64,000 nucleotides of DNA from Ferdinandcohnia sp047246645 (GTDB lineage: Bacteria; Bacillota; Bacilli; Bacillales; Bacillaceae_L). The stretch is taken from NCBI RefSeq assembly GCF_047246645.1, contig NZ_JBFOKR010000008.1, forward strand, positions 1 to 64,000, given 5' to 3'. The notes below the pieces were generated by a model. It had not been told where the DNA came from. It saw only the letters and a list, made by a program, of their open reading frames with translations, and did no database searches. The position numbers and the translations under genes were made by a program. This document shows, one piece after another, positions 17,168 to 26,123 of this stretch; position 1 is the first letter of the stretch; each line of letters starts with the position of its first letter.

Positions 17168-18220
17168 TTAGCCATTTACTACATAATCCACATTCTCTAC
17201 TTGCCCCTCAAATCCGATTGGCAAAACCTTATTAATCAATAAATCAATAAACTTCTCTTTTTCCTCAAAGCACGCATAATGACCAGATTCTTCAAAAATT
17301 ACGAGTTGTTTGTATTCCGCTTTTAAAAATAAATAATATTCCTCTATTAATTCTGGAAAGACAATGCGGTCGTGCTGTCCAGCAATCAAAAATACCGGAA
17401 CTTTTACTTCAGGAACCAACTCAAAAAAGTTTAGGGCTGTTATTTCATCCCACAGATTTTTGGAGGAGAACCCAAATCCCTTCATAAAGGATACCTTTTC
17501 CTTTAACGTAAGATGAGTACTCATAATGTAACTCAGATTAACCAATGCAGCATTCATTTTATAAGTAACACCATTAAACTTTGTTAGCCATTTCCGTTGC
17601 AAAACCATATCCTCAATTTTTTGATAAACACCATTGGAAGGAGGCCCAATTTTTTTCAGTTCTCTTTGTGCCTTTCTATTTCCCTTTCTCTTTGCCATCT
17701 CATACGCATACTCATATGATCTTTTTTCTTCCTCCTCACGATGAATAGGTTGATTAATTCCTATATAGGCGTTAACTATTTCGGGGTACCTATGTACAAA
17801 CAAAAGTCCATACGCAGCACCAACTGATTGACCCATTATGTATAATTTTCGCTTATAAAATTGGGCAAGTAAGTATTGGGAGAGCTCGTAGGCATCTGCT
17901 ACTATTTGATTTACATTCATACTCTCTGGTGATACTCGAGAGGAATATGACTTTCCAGAACCACGTTGGTCCCAATTAACTACTACAAATTTTTCTTCCA
18001 GCTCAGCCAGGTACTTCCGCTGTGCACCTGTTTGGGGACTCCCGGGTCCGCCATGAAGAAATAATAATAGCGGTAAGTCTTTGTGTTTTCCTCTAACGGT
18101 AATCCATTGGTCCACACCTCCGAGATTTATTTTTTCTATTTTTGAAATGCTATTTTCAATTATATGACCCTCTTTGTCTAAAAATCGCGGTAGGTAGCCA
18201 CCTATTACTTGCTTTATCAC
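17168..18220 (-). CDS. alpha/beta hydrolase, proline-iminopeptidase-like
   Basis: About 350 residues. It has the HGGPGSP oxyanion motif and WDQRGSGKS typical of prolyl iminopeptidase-like hydrolases, the nucleophile elbow GQSVGAA, and a plausible acid (GQHDRIV) and base (SGHYACF). I choose the GTG at 18220, 8 nt after CAGGAG; ATG at 18226 or GTG at 18229 are possible. A palindrome typical of TetR-family operators lies about 20 bp upstream, but no TetR gene is in the window. Confidence 0.8.
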   Translation of the reverse strand: MIKQVIGGYLPRFLDKEGHIIENSISKIEKINLGGVDQWITVRGKHKDLPLLLFLHGGPGSPQTGAQRKYLAELEEKFVVVNWDQRGSGKSYSSRVSPESMNVNQIVADAYELSQYLLAQFYKRKLYIMGQSVGAAYGLLFVHRYPEIVNAYIGINQPIHREEEEKRSYEYAYEMAKRKGNRKAQRELKKIGPPSNGVYQKIEDMVLQRKWLTKFNGVTYKMNAALVNLSYIMSTHLTLKEKVSFMKGFGFSSKNLWDEITALNFFELVPEVKVPVFLIAGQHDRIVFPELIEEYYLFLKAEYKQLVIFEESGHYACFEEKEKFIDLLINKVLPIGFEGQVENVDYVVNG

Positions 18221-18240
18221 TATCATCACTCCTGTTTTTT

Positions 18241-18256
18241 ACTAACGTTAGTTAGT
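18241..18256. promoter_or_regulatory. palindrome resembling a TetR-family operator
   Basis: ACTAACGTTAGT (18241-18252) is a perfect 12-bp palindrome and the GTTAGT half repeats to 18256. Sequences of the TAACnnnGTTA type are common TetR operators. It is just upstream of the hydrolase and downstream of the MFS gene. Confidence 0.45.
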
Positions 18257-18345
18257 ATTATAAAATGAATAAACAACTGCTTTTTACGAGTTTTACGTAT
18301 TATCTTTTTGATAAAAGGAATCTGAAATAAGCCCTTGATTCTCTA

Positions 18346-19695
18346 TTACTTTGCTGTCTTCGCCACATTTTCTAAAAACATCCCAACAATTAATATGCTC
18401 AGAATAGATACCACCGAACTTAAAATAAATAAGTAGGAAAAACCAGATGGAAAGGCAACAATGAGTGCTCCTCCAATTACAGGTCCTAATGTTGATCCAA
18501 TCGATCTTGTCAGGCTTAAATATCCCATCGCCAGACCGGTTTCTAAAGGATTAATTTCATTCATAATTAGAATGTTCAAAGGTGCACCAATAATAATACC
18601 TACTCCAAATCCCATAATCGTGATGACAACCATAAATAACTCAAGCGACGAAACAATAGTAGCCAACGATATTGAACCTATTAGTGAAATGAGGAATCCT
18701 AGGATTAGTACTTTCTTTGCACCTACTTTATCACTTAAAATTCCTGCAACTAGAGAAGCAATGGTTGATGAAACCGCAAATGGTGTAGCAAAAATTCCCG
18801 AACTACCTTTTTCTAAATGAAGGATTGCTTCAGAAAAATACGGTAAGAAGTTAATCGAAGTTGCCATTACAACACCTGAAAATAAAGACGTAACTAAAAT
18901 GACAAGTGTTGACTTTCTTGTAAAATACGCACTGTTTAACACTGGGTCCGTTTGTTTCTTCTCAATTCCTAGCAGGATAGGAATTAATAGAATTCCTATT
19001 CCAATGAAAACTAGATTGCCGCTTGTTATCCCATACATGGTTGCTAATATTGTAATACTTACTAAAAAGATTCCTTTATAATCAATTGGTTTAACGATAA
19101 CCTGCTGAGTTTGCTTGTACCTTGCAACCATCATTAACACAATAAATGAGATTGGAAGATTAATTAGAAAAATCCATTGCCATTCGAAGTAGGAAATAAT
19201 GAGTCCTCCTACTGATGGTCCTAAAATCGTACCGATTCCAAACGCAACTCCTACATATCCTAATGCTCTTCCCCGTTTCTCTGGTGGATAGGTAGCCACA
19301 ATCTGAGCCGATGTTATTGGGAATATTCCACCACTCCCCATAGCTTGTATAGCTCTCCCTATTAAAAACATTGGAAAATTGGCTGCAATTGCTGCAATTG
19401 TGGAGCCAATTGCAAATAATGATATCCCCAACATAAATGTTTGCTTTCTACCAATCCGATCAGAAAGTTTACTTAAGATAGGTATACTTATTGCAAACGT
19501 AAGAGTATATATCGTAAAACTCCAAGTTCCCCATGAAGCAGAAACATTGAAAGCCTCTAGAATAGAGCTCAGTGCAGGGCCAACAATCCCATGGTCAATC
19601 GCCCCCATAAAAACACCCATTAAAAATATAAATACAATGCTTTGATCTGATAGCCGATTTGCATTTTGTTTAATTCCTACTGTCTGTGTGTGCAC
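18346..19695 (-). CDS. MFS drug-efflux-type transporter (DHA2/EmrB-QacA-like)
   Basis: About 449 residues with some 12-14 helices. It has the MFS motif A (SKLSDRIGRKQTF), the motif C region (GFGIGTILGPSVGG-like), and VGPALSSI in helix 1. The start is GTG at 19695, 10 nt after GGAGGT; the longer frame to 19713 lacks a ribosome site. It overlaps the end of the EamA gene by 26 nt, so the two exporters are one transcript. The substrate is unknown. Confidence 0.85.
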   Translation of the reverse strand: MHTQTVGIKQNANRLSDQSIVFIFLMGVFMGAIDHGIVGPALSSILEAFNVSASWGTWSFTIYTLTFAISIPILSKLSDRIGRKQTFMLGISLFAIGSTIAAIAANFPMFLIGRAIQAMGSGGIFPITSAQIVATYPPEKRGRALGYVGVAFGIGTILGPSVGGLIISYFEWQWIFLINLPISFIVLMMVARYKQTQQVIVKPIDYKGIFLVSITILATMYGITSGNLVFIGIGILLIPILLGIEKKQTDPVLNSAYFTRKSTLVILVTSLFSGVVMATSINFLPYFSEAILHLEKGSSGIFATPFAVSSTIASLVAGILSDKVGAKKVLILGFLISLIGSISLATIVSSLELFMVVITIMGFGVGIIIGAPLNILIMNEINPLETGLAMGYLSLTRSIGSTLGPVIGGALIVAFPSGFSYLFILSSVVSILSILIVGMFLENVAKTAK

Positions 19696-20677
19696 GATTT
19701 TTACTACCTCCATTTATTACATATAATTTATGAAATTTTGATTCAGTGACCGACTCATTAATACTTCTCTTGCTAAGATTTGTACCTAAGACACCCATAA
19801 TAATCATGAAGGAACCTATTATATGATATAAGTAAATTTCCTCATTAAGGATTAGTGCCCCAGCTGATATTGAAATGATTGTTGATAAATTCGAAAAGAT
19901 ACTCATATTGGTAGCCGAAAGCTTCGATAAAATGTAATTAGATAAATATGAGGTCAAGAATGTTGCAAGAACTCCTAAAAATAACACTGAAACTGTAAAG
20001 TCTACCCTCGTAATTAATAGGAAATACTCGATAAGAGTACCTTGAATTAACCGAGTAACAATGTTAAAACCGTTAAAGAAAACTAACCCGAGGGTTACCA
20101 TCACATATGTTAACTGAATTGGAGTGTACGATACCGAGAGATACCTTGAAATTACAGCATAGCCAGAAAGGGAAATACATGAAATAATTAAAAATCCAAT
20201 TCCCATTAACTTCAGATTTGAAACCTCAAGTGAGATACCATTGTTATAAAAAATATAGACAACTCCAGAAATTGATAGCGAGATAAACAGCAACTGAATC
20301 ATGTTTATTTTTTCTTTCAGAAAGAAGAAGGCTAATATACTTGTTAACGCAGGAGAAAATGCTAAAATAATTCCTCCTTCTGCTGAAGAGGCAAAATTGA
20401 CTCCAAATGCTTGAAAACTAAAAAACAGTACCGGGTAAAATAATGCCAATAAAGAGAGGGAAAGTATTGATTTATTGTTTGTAAGACTCAATTTTTTCCG
20501 GTCCTTGACCAAATATTTTCTATATAAAGTCAAGGCGATCCATGCAATTAAAAAGCGGTAGCCTAATGTATCCATAGGTGACGAAACTTCAATAGCGACC
20601 TTTGTAAACATAAAAGATAATCCCACTATCGTTGCATTCACGATAGCAGCAATATACACTCCAGTTAACTTATTCAT
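19670..20677 (-). CDS. EamA/DMT family transporter
   Basis: 335 residues and ten predicted helices in two EamA repeats (about 5-145 and 155-300). The second repeat ends in LILNEEIYLYHIIGSFMIIMGV, the usual glutamate-containing pattern. The start ATG follows GGAGGGTTAACGAT. It is the first gene of an operon with the MFS exporter. The exported compound cannot be named from the sequence. Confidence 0.85.
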   Translation of the reverse strand: MNKLTGVYIAAIVNATIVGLSFMFTKVAIEVSSPMDTLGYRFLIAWIALTLYRKYLVKDRKKLSLTNNKSILSLSLLALFYPVLFFSFQAFGVNFASSAEGGIILAFSPALTSILAFFFLKEKINMIQLLFISLSISGVVYIFYNNGISLEVSNLKLMGIGFLIISCISLSGYAVISRYLSVSYTPIQLTYVMVTLGLVFFNGFNIVTRLIQGTLIEYFLLITRVDFTVSVLFLGVLATFLTSYLSNYILSKLSATNMSIFSNLSTIISISAGALILNEEIYLYHIIGSFMIIMGVLGTNLSKRSINESVTESKFHKLYVINGGSKNRAHTDSRN

Positions 20678-20711
20678 ATCGTTAACCCTCCAACTTTTTC
20701 TTGTTACTTTT

Positions 20712-20743
20712 ATTATAAAATCCCTGTTTTAAACAAAAAGGGA
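20712..20743 (-). promoter_or_regulatory. promoter with inverted repeat upstream of the EamA gene
   Basis: A TATAAT -10 (rc of 20712-20717) is preceded by a 23-bp imperfect inverted repeat with arms TCCCT and AGGGA at 20721-20743, covering the -35/-10 spacer. It suggests an operator, but the regulator is unknown. Confidence 0.45.
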
Positions 20744-20811
20744 ACAAGTTAAGAAAATCTGACCTCTTTTAAGTAATCCAAAACCAAAAGATGTTTTATC
20801 GTTTCTATTAG

Positions 20812-20840
20812 AAAAAGCACCACAATTGGGGTGCCTTTTT
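20812..20840. terminator. bidirectional terminator between the SDR and EamA genes
   Basis: GCACC (20817-20821) and GGTGC (20830-20834) pair with extra CAATTG pairing inside; T-runs follow on both strands. It ends the FMN-reductase/SDR transcript. Confidence 0.7.
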
Positions 20841-20905
20841 TGATACATATCCATATTTAAACTCTTACTAAAAACAGGTAACGGAAAAACGTAAACGGTT
20901 ATTTT

Positions 20906-21508
20906 CTAATACACTTTGTACGTTTTTCCAGTTTGCCCACCTTCCACACTTTTTCTGTATGCTTGTGCCACTCGTTCAACTGGTACCGGTACAAACCCAG
21001 GAAAGTATGTCCCATACTTCTCAATAGATTCCTCTAACACATTGGGACTAACTTCGTTAATACGGATACCACGAGGCATTTCTAACGACGATGCATGAAC
21101 AAATGCTCTTACACCCCCATTTGCCATTGCAGCTGAGCTCCCAGCAATAATTGGATCATCTAAAATAACCCCAGTCGTTAACGTAAAACTGCCGTTATCA
21201 TTTACATAGGATAAGCCATAAAGAACAAGGTTTATTTGGCCTTTTAATTTACTATCAATTGAGACTTCATTTTTCTCTGTTGTTAGTTCTTCAAGTGGTC
21301 CAAAATGAGTTGCACCCGCAGTACTAATTACAGAATCAACTTTCCCAACACGTTCATACAGTGCTTTTATGCTATTATGTGAAGTTATGTCGACATAGAA
21401 ATCCGCCCCATTCCTGCCCGCTGTGATAATTTCATGGCCCACTTCTTCTAAATTCTTACGCACAGCACTTCCTAACGTTCCCGTTGCGCCAATAATTAAG
21501 ATTTTCAT
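20906..21508 (-). CDS. short-chain dehydrogenase/reductase, small atypical
   Basis: 200 residues. The N-terminal Rossmann glycine motif is GATGTLGSA and cofactor recognition continues with ITAGRNGADFYVD. The usual YxxxK catalytic pair is absent; the region reads SSAAMANGGVRAFVHA. RINEVSPNVLEES follows. This pattern belongs to a known short SDR subgroup, I believe. The start is ATG at 21508 after GGAGGT. It is in an operon with the FMN reductase 35 bp upstream. Confidence 0.8.
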   Translation of the reverse strand: MKILIIGATGTLGSAVRKNLEEVGHEIITAGRNGADFYVDITSHNSIKALYERVGKVDSVISTAGATHFGPLEELTTEKNEVSIDSKLKGQINLVLYGLSYVNDNGSFTLTTGVILDDPIIAGSSAAMANGGVRAFVHASSLEMPRGIRINEVSPNVLEESIEKYGTYFPGFVPVPVERVAQAYRKSVEGGQTGKTYKVY

Positions 21509-21543
21509 TACTATCTCTACCTCCATCCAATAATGTGATTTTA

Positions 21544-22095
21544 TTAAACTTTAGTCAGGCTAAAATTAACTTTTTTCATTAACTGTTGGACCAGTTCTTC
21601 CATAATAGAGAGTGCCCTTTCATCTGTTAGATGGCCATGTTCATTAAACTTCTGTAATGCTTGACCGATGAGTAATTCAGGTCGTCTTACAAGGTCCATA
21701 TTTAAAGCAAAAAGAATCTCTCTTAAATGCATCTGTGCTCGAATCGTTGCTAGTACCCCTGGTGTTGCCCCCATAATTGCAACTGGTTTGTTCACTAGTG
21801 GCGTTCCAGTTACTGGCCTTGATAGCCAATCGAGTGCGTTTTTTAACGCGCCAGTAATCGAGGAATTATATTCTGGACAACTTATTAAGTAACCATCTGC
21901 ATCACTAACGATAGCAACAAGCTCTTTTACAGAAACGGGTAAATCTCCCTCCAAATCTGAATCGAATAACGGTAAATTTGATATATCTGCAATTACCAGT
22001 TCAGAATCATTAGGAAGAAACTTGCTCGCTTCAACTAACAATGCCTTATTTATGGAATTACTTCGTAAACTTCCACAAATACCTACAATCTTCAT
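21544..22095 (-). CDS. NADPH-dependent FMN reductase family flavoprotein
   Basis: 183 residues with a flavodoxin-like fold: GSLRSNSINKAL binds FMN phosphate, CPEYNSSITGALKNALDWLSRP is the family signature, and GATPGVLATIRAQMHLREIL follows. I choose the ATG at 22095 (MKIVGICGSLR), after GGAG/GGAAGGG; 36 further residues in frame upstream are not protein-like. It is divergent from the SgrR-like regulator. Confidence 0.88.
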   Translation of the reverse strand: MKIVGICGSLRSNSINKALLVEASKFLPNDSELVIADISNLPLFDSDLEGDLPVSVKELVAIVSDADGYLISCPEYNSSITGALKNALDWLSRPVTGTPLVNKPVAIMGATPGVLATIRAQMHLREILFALNMDLVRRPELLIGQALQKFNEHGHLTDERALSIMEELVQQLMKKVNFSLTKV

Positions 22096-22145
22096 ATCCC
22101 TTCCACTCCATTTCCAAAAATGTATTTCTACATTAACTATACTTT

Positions 22146-22173
22146 TTGAAAAATTCCATAAAAAGGGTATAAT
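22146..22173 (+). promoter_or_regulatory. candidate sigma-A promoter of the SgrR-like gene
   Basis: TTGAAA (22146-22151), a 16-nt spacer and TATAAT (22168-22173), 65 bp upstream of the ATG. The region is shared with the divergent FMN-reductase operon. Confidence 0.55.
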
Positions 22174-22237
22174 AAACTTGAAATTGTCCTCTTTTCCTAC
22201 CATTTAATAAAAAAATCTGAATGACACGGGTGTATCT

Positions 22238-23968
22238 ATGAAACAATTAATGTACTATGAAATGCGTGCATATTTTTATCCCCGAGAGATTACTAATTCC
22301 GTAGAGTTTAAATTATCTGAGCTCGAAACTCTCTGGTTTTGTTCGCTTAAGAACGTAAAAAGGAAATTAAAGCAGCTTGCTGAAGAAGAAAAAATTGTTT
22401 ATTCTCCAGGGTTAGGTCGTGGAAACTCCTCAACGATTACGTTCAAGCAACCGTTTCAAACAGAAATCGAGGAGGAAGCAAAAAAACTCATTCGTAAGGA
22501 TCAAATCGAGGACATTATTCAGTTATTGCAGCTACCTATACCGAAAACATGGATTGCCAATATCTCAAGGGAAGTTCAGGAGTTGTTTGGATTACAAACG
22601 TCTACGGATTCAGGCGATATATTACGAACCATCATCTCACGAAAAATCACAACGCTAGACCCTTTACATACTTCAATGAACTTCGAGTCCTACTTACTTC
22701 AACAACTTGGTGATACTCTTGTAACGTACGATGACAATGAGGATTCTATTCACCCTCACTTAGCTCATCATTGGGAAAGCAGTGATGACCATAAAAATTG
22801 GATTTTTCACCTGCGTAAAGGGGTACGATTTCATAATCAGAGCTATCTTACAAGTGAGGATGTAAAACATACCTTTCAGAGATTTCAACAGAATTCGTCT
22901 TCGTTTCAATGGTTAATCGAGGATATTATCGAGATTACTTGTCTATCACTTTATAAAATTGAATTTACATTAAAAAGATCAAACCCCTTCTTCCTTAGAT
23001 ACATTAGCTCTCCTAATTTAGCAATTTTGCCAAAGGATGAACCGTTTGATGAGAGAATCTGGATCGGGTCGGGTCCCTTTCAAATGAAGCAAAATACAGA
23101 TACTAAAATTGTTTTACGCGCTTTTGACCATTATTTTCTTACCCGCCCACTTCTTGATGAAGTTGAGATTTATAGTGTTAAGCATGAAACTTCTAAATAC
23201 CTTACTTCCTTTGAAATCGGTAAAGACGGAGAGTCAAAGAATCCTATTAATAAAGAATCATTTGAAGTAGGTTTTCGTTTTTTAGCATTTAATTTTAAAA
23301 AAGAAACGATCGTACATAATCCTTTTATTCGGGAAGCAATCTTTCACCTTTTTGATGTTAATCGAATGGCAGTCGATGTCGGTAGAACAAACCTTAAAGA
23401 GTCTTCCAGTTATTTTTATTGGAAAGCCTCTCCCCAGCACAAGGATAGAAAACTTGTACCATATCTTTTAAACAAAGCCCATTATCAAGGAGAAGTTCTA
23501 ACTATTTTTACAGTGGGTTATCCTAGCTATATTGAAGAAGCTGAATGGCTAAAGAGAGAAGCTGAGGAGTTCGGATTACAATTTGAAATAAAAACATATC
23601 AACTAAGTGAGTTATATGGCAAACGAATAGAAGAAGCCGATTTACTATTTATGGGGGATGTTGCTTCTACTGACTATCATCTTTCTTTTATAGGTGCATT
23701 TTTAAATAAATCTCTTATCTTTAATCGATTTTTTAGCGATGGCCAGTTGGAGTATATAAACAGTATTTTCGAGGAAATTAAGAATGAAGACGATAAGAAT
23801 ATAAGAGACCGTCTGATTGATAAAGTGGAGAGCTATATTAAAAGAGAAAATCTTTATTTATATCTCTATCACCCTATCAAGAAAAGAAGCTTTCACCCTT
23901 TAATCAAGGATGTCAAATTCACATCATTCGGATTTGTTGACCTGCAGAAAATCTGGATAAAGCATTAG
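22238..23968 (+). CDS. SgrR-like transcriptional regulator with solute-binding domain
   Basis: 576 residues. About residues 1-110 form a winged-helix DNA-binding region (LSELETLWFCSLKNVKRKL, then GRGNSSTITF). Residues about 130-500 are an extracellular-type SBP_bac_5 fold (ITTLDPLHTS, FHLRKGVRFHNQSYLTSEDVKHTF, IGSGPFQM). There is no signal peptide, so the solute-binding domain is an intracellular sensor, as in SgrR. It is divergent from the FMN reductase and SDR genes, which it may control. The ribosome site is weak (GGGTG). Confidence 0.85.
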   Translation: MKQLMYYEMRAYFYPREITNSVEFKLSELETLWFCSLKNVKRKLKQLAEEEKIVYSPGLGRGNSSTITFKQPFQTEIEEEAKKLIRKDQIEDIIQLLQLPIPKTWIANISREVQELFGLQTSTDSGDILRTIISRKITTLDPLHTSMNFESYLLQQLGDTLVTYDDNEDSIHPHLAHHWESSDDHKNWIFHLRKGVRFHNQSYLTSEDVKHTFQRFQQNSSSFQWLIEDIIEITCLSLYKIEFTLKRSNPFFLRYISSPNLAILPKDEPFDERIWIGSGPFQMKQNTDTKIVLRAFDHYFLTRPLLDEVEIYSVKHETSKYLTSFEIGKDGESKNPINKESFEVGFRFLAFNFKKETIVHNPFIREAIFHLFDVNRMAVDVGRTNLKESSSYFYWKASPQHKDRKLVPYLLNKAHYQGEVLTIFTVGYPSYIEEAEWLKREAEEFGLQFEIKTYQLSELYGKRIEEADLLFMGDVASTDYHLSFIGAFLNKSLIFNRFFSDGQLEYINSIFEEIKNEDDKNIRDRLIDKVESYIKRENLYLYLYHPIKKRSFHPLIKDVKFTSFGFVDLQKIWIKH

Positions 23969-23978
23969 AAGATTTGCT

Positions 23979-24013
23979 GGTACCTGTCCAGCTTCATCAT
24001 ACCGGGCAGGTAC
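23979..24013 (+). other. hairpin downstream of the SgrR-like gene
   Basis: GGTACCTG and CAGGTACC form an 8-bp stem with a long loop; no T-run follows, so it may stabilise a 3' end rather than terminate. Confidence 0.35.
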
Positions 24014-24091
24014 CCGATTAGCCACGAAGTTGCCCGATTACCACTATGCTTTGTAACCAGCTTTTACATTTTATATTTCCTAAACAAACAC

Positions 24092-24128
24092 AAAAACCCC
24101 AGAGACTATTGATGCCTCTGGGGTTTTT
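24092..24128 (-). terminator. atp operon terminator
   Basis: AACCCCAGAG and CTCTGGGGTT pair (about 24095-24125) and five T follow on the minus strand. It is directly past the atpC stop. Confidence 0.88.
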
Positions 24129-24137
24129 ACATAAATG

Positions 24138-24542
24138 TTAGTATTTATTCTGTGTTACGTTTAATCGATTGATGGCGCGTTTTAAAGCGAGCTCTGCTCG
24201 TTTAAAATCGACATTGTCTAGTTTCGCCTGCAAGCGTTCTTCAGCACGACGTCTTGCTTCACTCGCACGTTGAACATCAATGCTTTCAGCTGTTTCGGCA
24301 GCTTGAGCAAGGATTGTTACTTGATCAGGACGAACCTCAAGAAAGCCTCCACTTACAGCCACAAGTTCAGTGTTGCTTCCATTTTTAAGTCTGACTGCTC
24401 CTACTTGAAGGGGAGCAACCATTGGAATGTGTCCAGGCATAATACCAAGCTCACCACTTTGAGCCTTTGCACTTACCATTTCCACATCAGCTTCATAAAC
24501 TGGGCCATCAGGAGTAACGACATTAACTTTTACTGTCTTCAT
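24138..24542 (-). CDS. atpC: ATP synthase F1 epsilon subunit
   Basis: The inhibitory rotor subunit, 134 residues. The N-terminal beta-sandwich (NVVTPDGPVYEADVEMVSAKAQSGELGIMPGHIP, residues 6-39, given in parts) is followed by the C-terminal two-helix domain (about 87-134). The ATG follows AGGAGGG. Last gene of the operon. Confidence 0.96.
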   Translation of the reverse strand: MKTVKVNVVTPDGPVYEADVEMVSAKAQSGELGIMPGHIPMVAPLQVGAVRLKNGSNTELVAVSGGFLEVRPDQVTILAQAAETAESIDVQRASEARRRAEERLQAKLDNVDFKRAELALKRAINRLNVTQNKY

Positions 24543-24567
24543 TTTAAACCCTCCTAGGTCCCGTTAA

Positions 24568-25989
24568 TTATGCTTCAACACCCATGCGCTTTCCAGCTTC
24601 AACTGCTTCTTCAATTCGACCAACTAGACGGAACGCATCTTCAGGAAGATAGTCGTATTTTCCTTCTAGGATTTCTTTGAAGCCACGTACAGTTTCTTTT
24701 ACTGGTACGTATGAACCTGGTTGACCAGTAAACTGTTCCGCAACGTGGAAGTTTTGAGATAGGAAGTTTTGGATACGACGTGCGCGAAGCACGACTAACT
24801 TATCTTCGTCAGAAAGCTCATCCATACCAAGAATAGCAATGATATCTTGTAGCTCTCTGTATTTTTGTAATGTTGATTGTACTTGACGAGCAACATTATA
24901 GTGTTCTTCACCAACAACTTCTGGAGATAGAGCACGTGAAGTAGATGCTAATGGATCCACCGCTGGGTAGATACCCATCTCAGAAAGTTTACGCTCAAGG
25001 TTAGTTGTTGCATCTAAGTGAGCGAATGTAGTTGCCGGAGCCGGGTCAGTATAGTCATCGGCAGGAACGTAAATAGCTTGGATAGATGTAACAGAACCAA
25101 TGTTAGTAGATGTGATACGTTCTTGTAAACGACCCATCTCTGTTGCTAGTGTTGGTTGGTAACCAACGGCAGATGGCATACGACCGAGTAGGGCTGATAC
25201 TTCAGAACCTGCTTGTGTGAATCGGAAAATGTTATCAATAAAGAATAACACGTCCTGTCCTTGCTCATCACGGAAATACTCAGCCATTGTAAGACCAGTT
25301 AAAGCTACACGCATACGAGCACCTGGTGGTTCGTTCATTTGTCCGAATACCATCGCTGTTTTGCTAATAACTCCTGAATCTTTCATTTCGTAGTATAAGT
25401 CATTTCCTTCACGAGTACGTTCACCTACACCCGCGAATACGGAAATACCACCATGTTCTTGTGCGATGTTGTTGATAAGTTCTTGGATAAGAACTGTTTT
25501 ACCTACACCCGCACCACCGAATAGACCGATTTTTCCACCTTTGATATATGGAGCAAGAAGGTCTACTACTTTAATACCAGTTTCAAGAATTTCAACCTCA
25601 GTTGAAAGTTGTTCGAAGCTAGGTGCTTCTCTATGAATTGAATCACGACGAGCATCAGCAGGAACTGGTGCATCAAGGTCGATATTTTCACCTAATACGT
25701 TAAATACACGTCCTAGAGTTACGTCACCAACTGGTACCGAAATTGGTTTACCAGTATCAGTTACCTCTAATCCACGTACAATACCGTCAGTAGATGACAT
25801 CGCAACTGTACGTACAGTATCATCACCAAGGTGAAGAGCCACTTCTAATGTTAAGTTGATATCAACTTCATTTTCATCACGCGCAGCATGTTTAATTGTA
25901 AGAGCGTTATATATCTCAGGAAGATGCCCGCTGTCAAACTGTACGTCTACAACAGGACCCAATACTTGGGTAACGCGTCCTTTAGTCAT
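24568..25989 (-). CDS. atpD: ATP synthase F1 beta subunit
   Basis: The catalytic subunit, 473 residues. It has the Walker A motif GGAGVGKTV (about 155), the catalytic region GERTREGNDLYYEM, Walker B VLFFIDNIFRF and the DELSDEDK (DELSEED-type) motif near 395. Length is normal. The ATG has AGGAGGG 6 nt upstream. Confidence 0.98.
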   Translation of the reverse strand: MTKGRVTQVLGPVVDVQFDSGHLPEIYNALTIKHAARDENEVDINLTLEVALHLGDDTVRTVAMSSTDGIVRGLEVTDTGKPISVPVGDVTLGRVFNVLGENIDLDAPVPADARRDSIHREAPSFEQLSTEVEILETGIKVVDLLAPYIKGGKIGLFGGAGVGKTVLIQELINNIAQEHGGISVFAGVGERTREGNDLYYEMKDSGVISKTAMVFGQMNEPPGARMRVALTGLTMAEYFRDEQGQDVLFFIDNIFRFTQAGSEVSALLGRMPSAVGYQPTLATEMGRLQERITSTNIGSVTSIQAIYVPADDYTDPAPATTFAHLDATTNLERKLSEMGIYPAVDPLASTSRALSPEVVGEEHYNVARQVQSTLQKYRELQDIIAILGMDELSDEDKLVVLRARRIQNFLSQNFHVAEQFTGQPGSYVPVKETVRGFKEILEGKYDYLPEDAFRLVGRIEEAVEAGKRMGVEA

Positions 25990-26123
25990 CGCTTTCCCTC
26001 CTAACTTGCGTTTAGCAGTAGTTCAAAAAGACCGAAAAAAGTTCCGTCGAATCAATTCGTCAGCTCGATTCTCCACACATTTTGAACACCAATTTATAAA
26101 ATGTTTTCAATTAATTTTTAATA

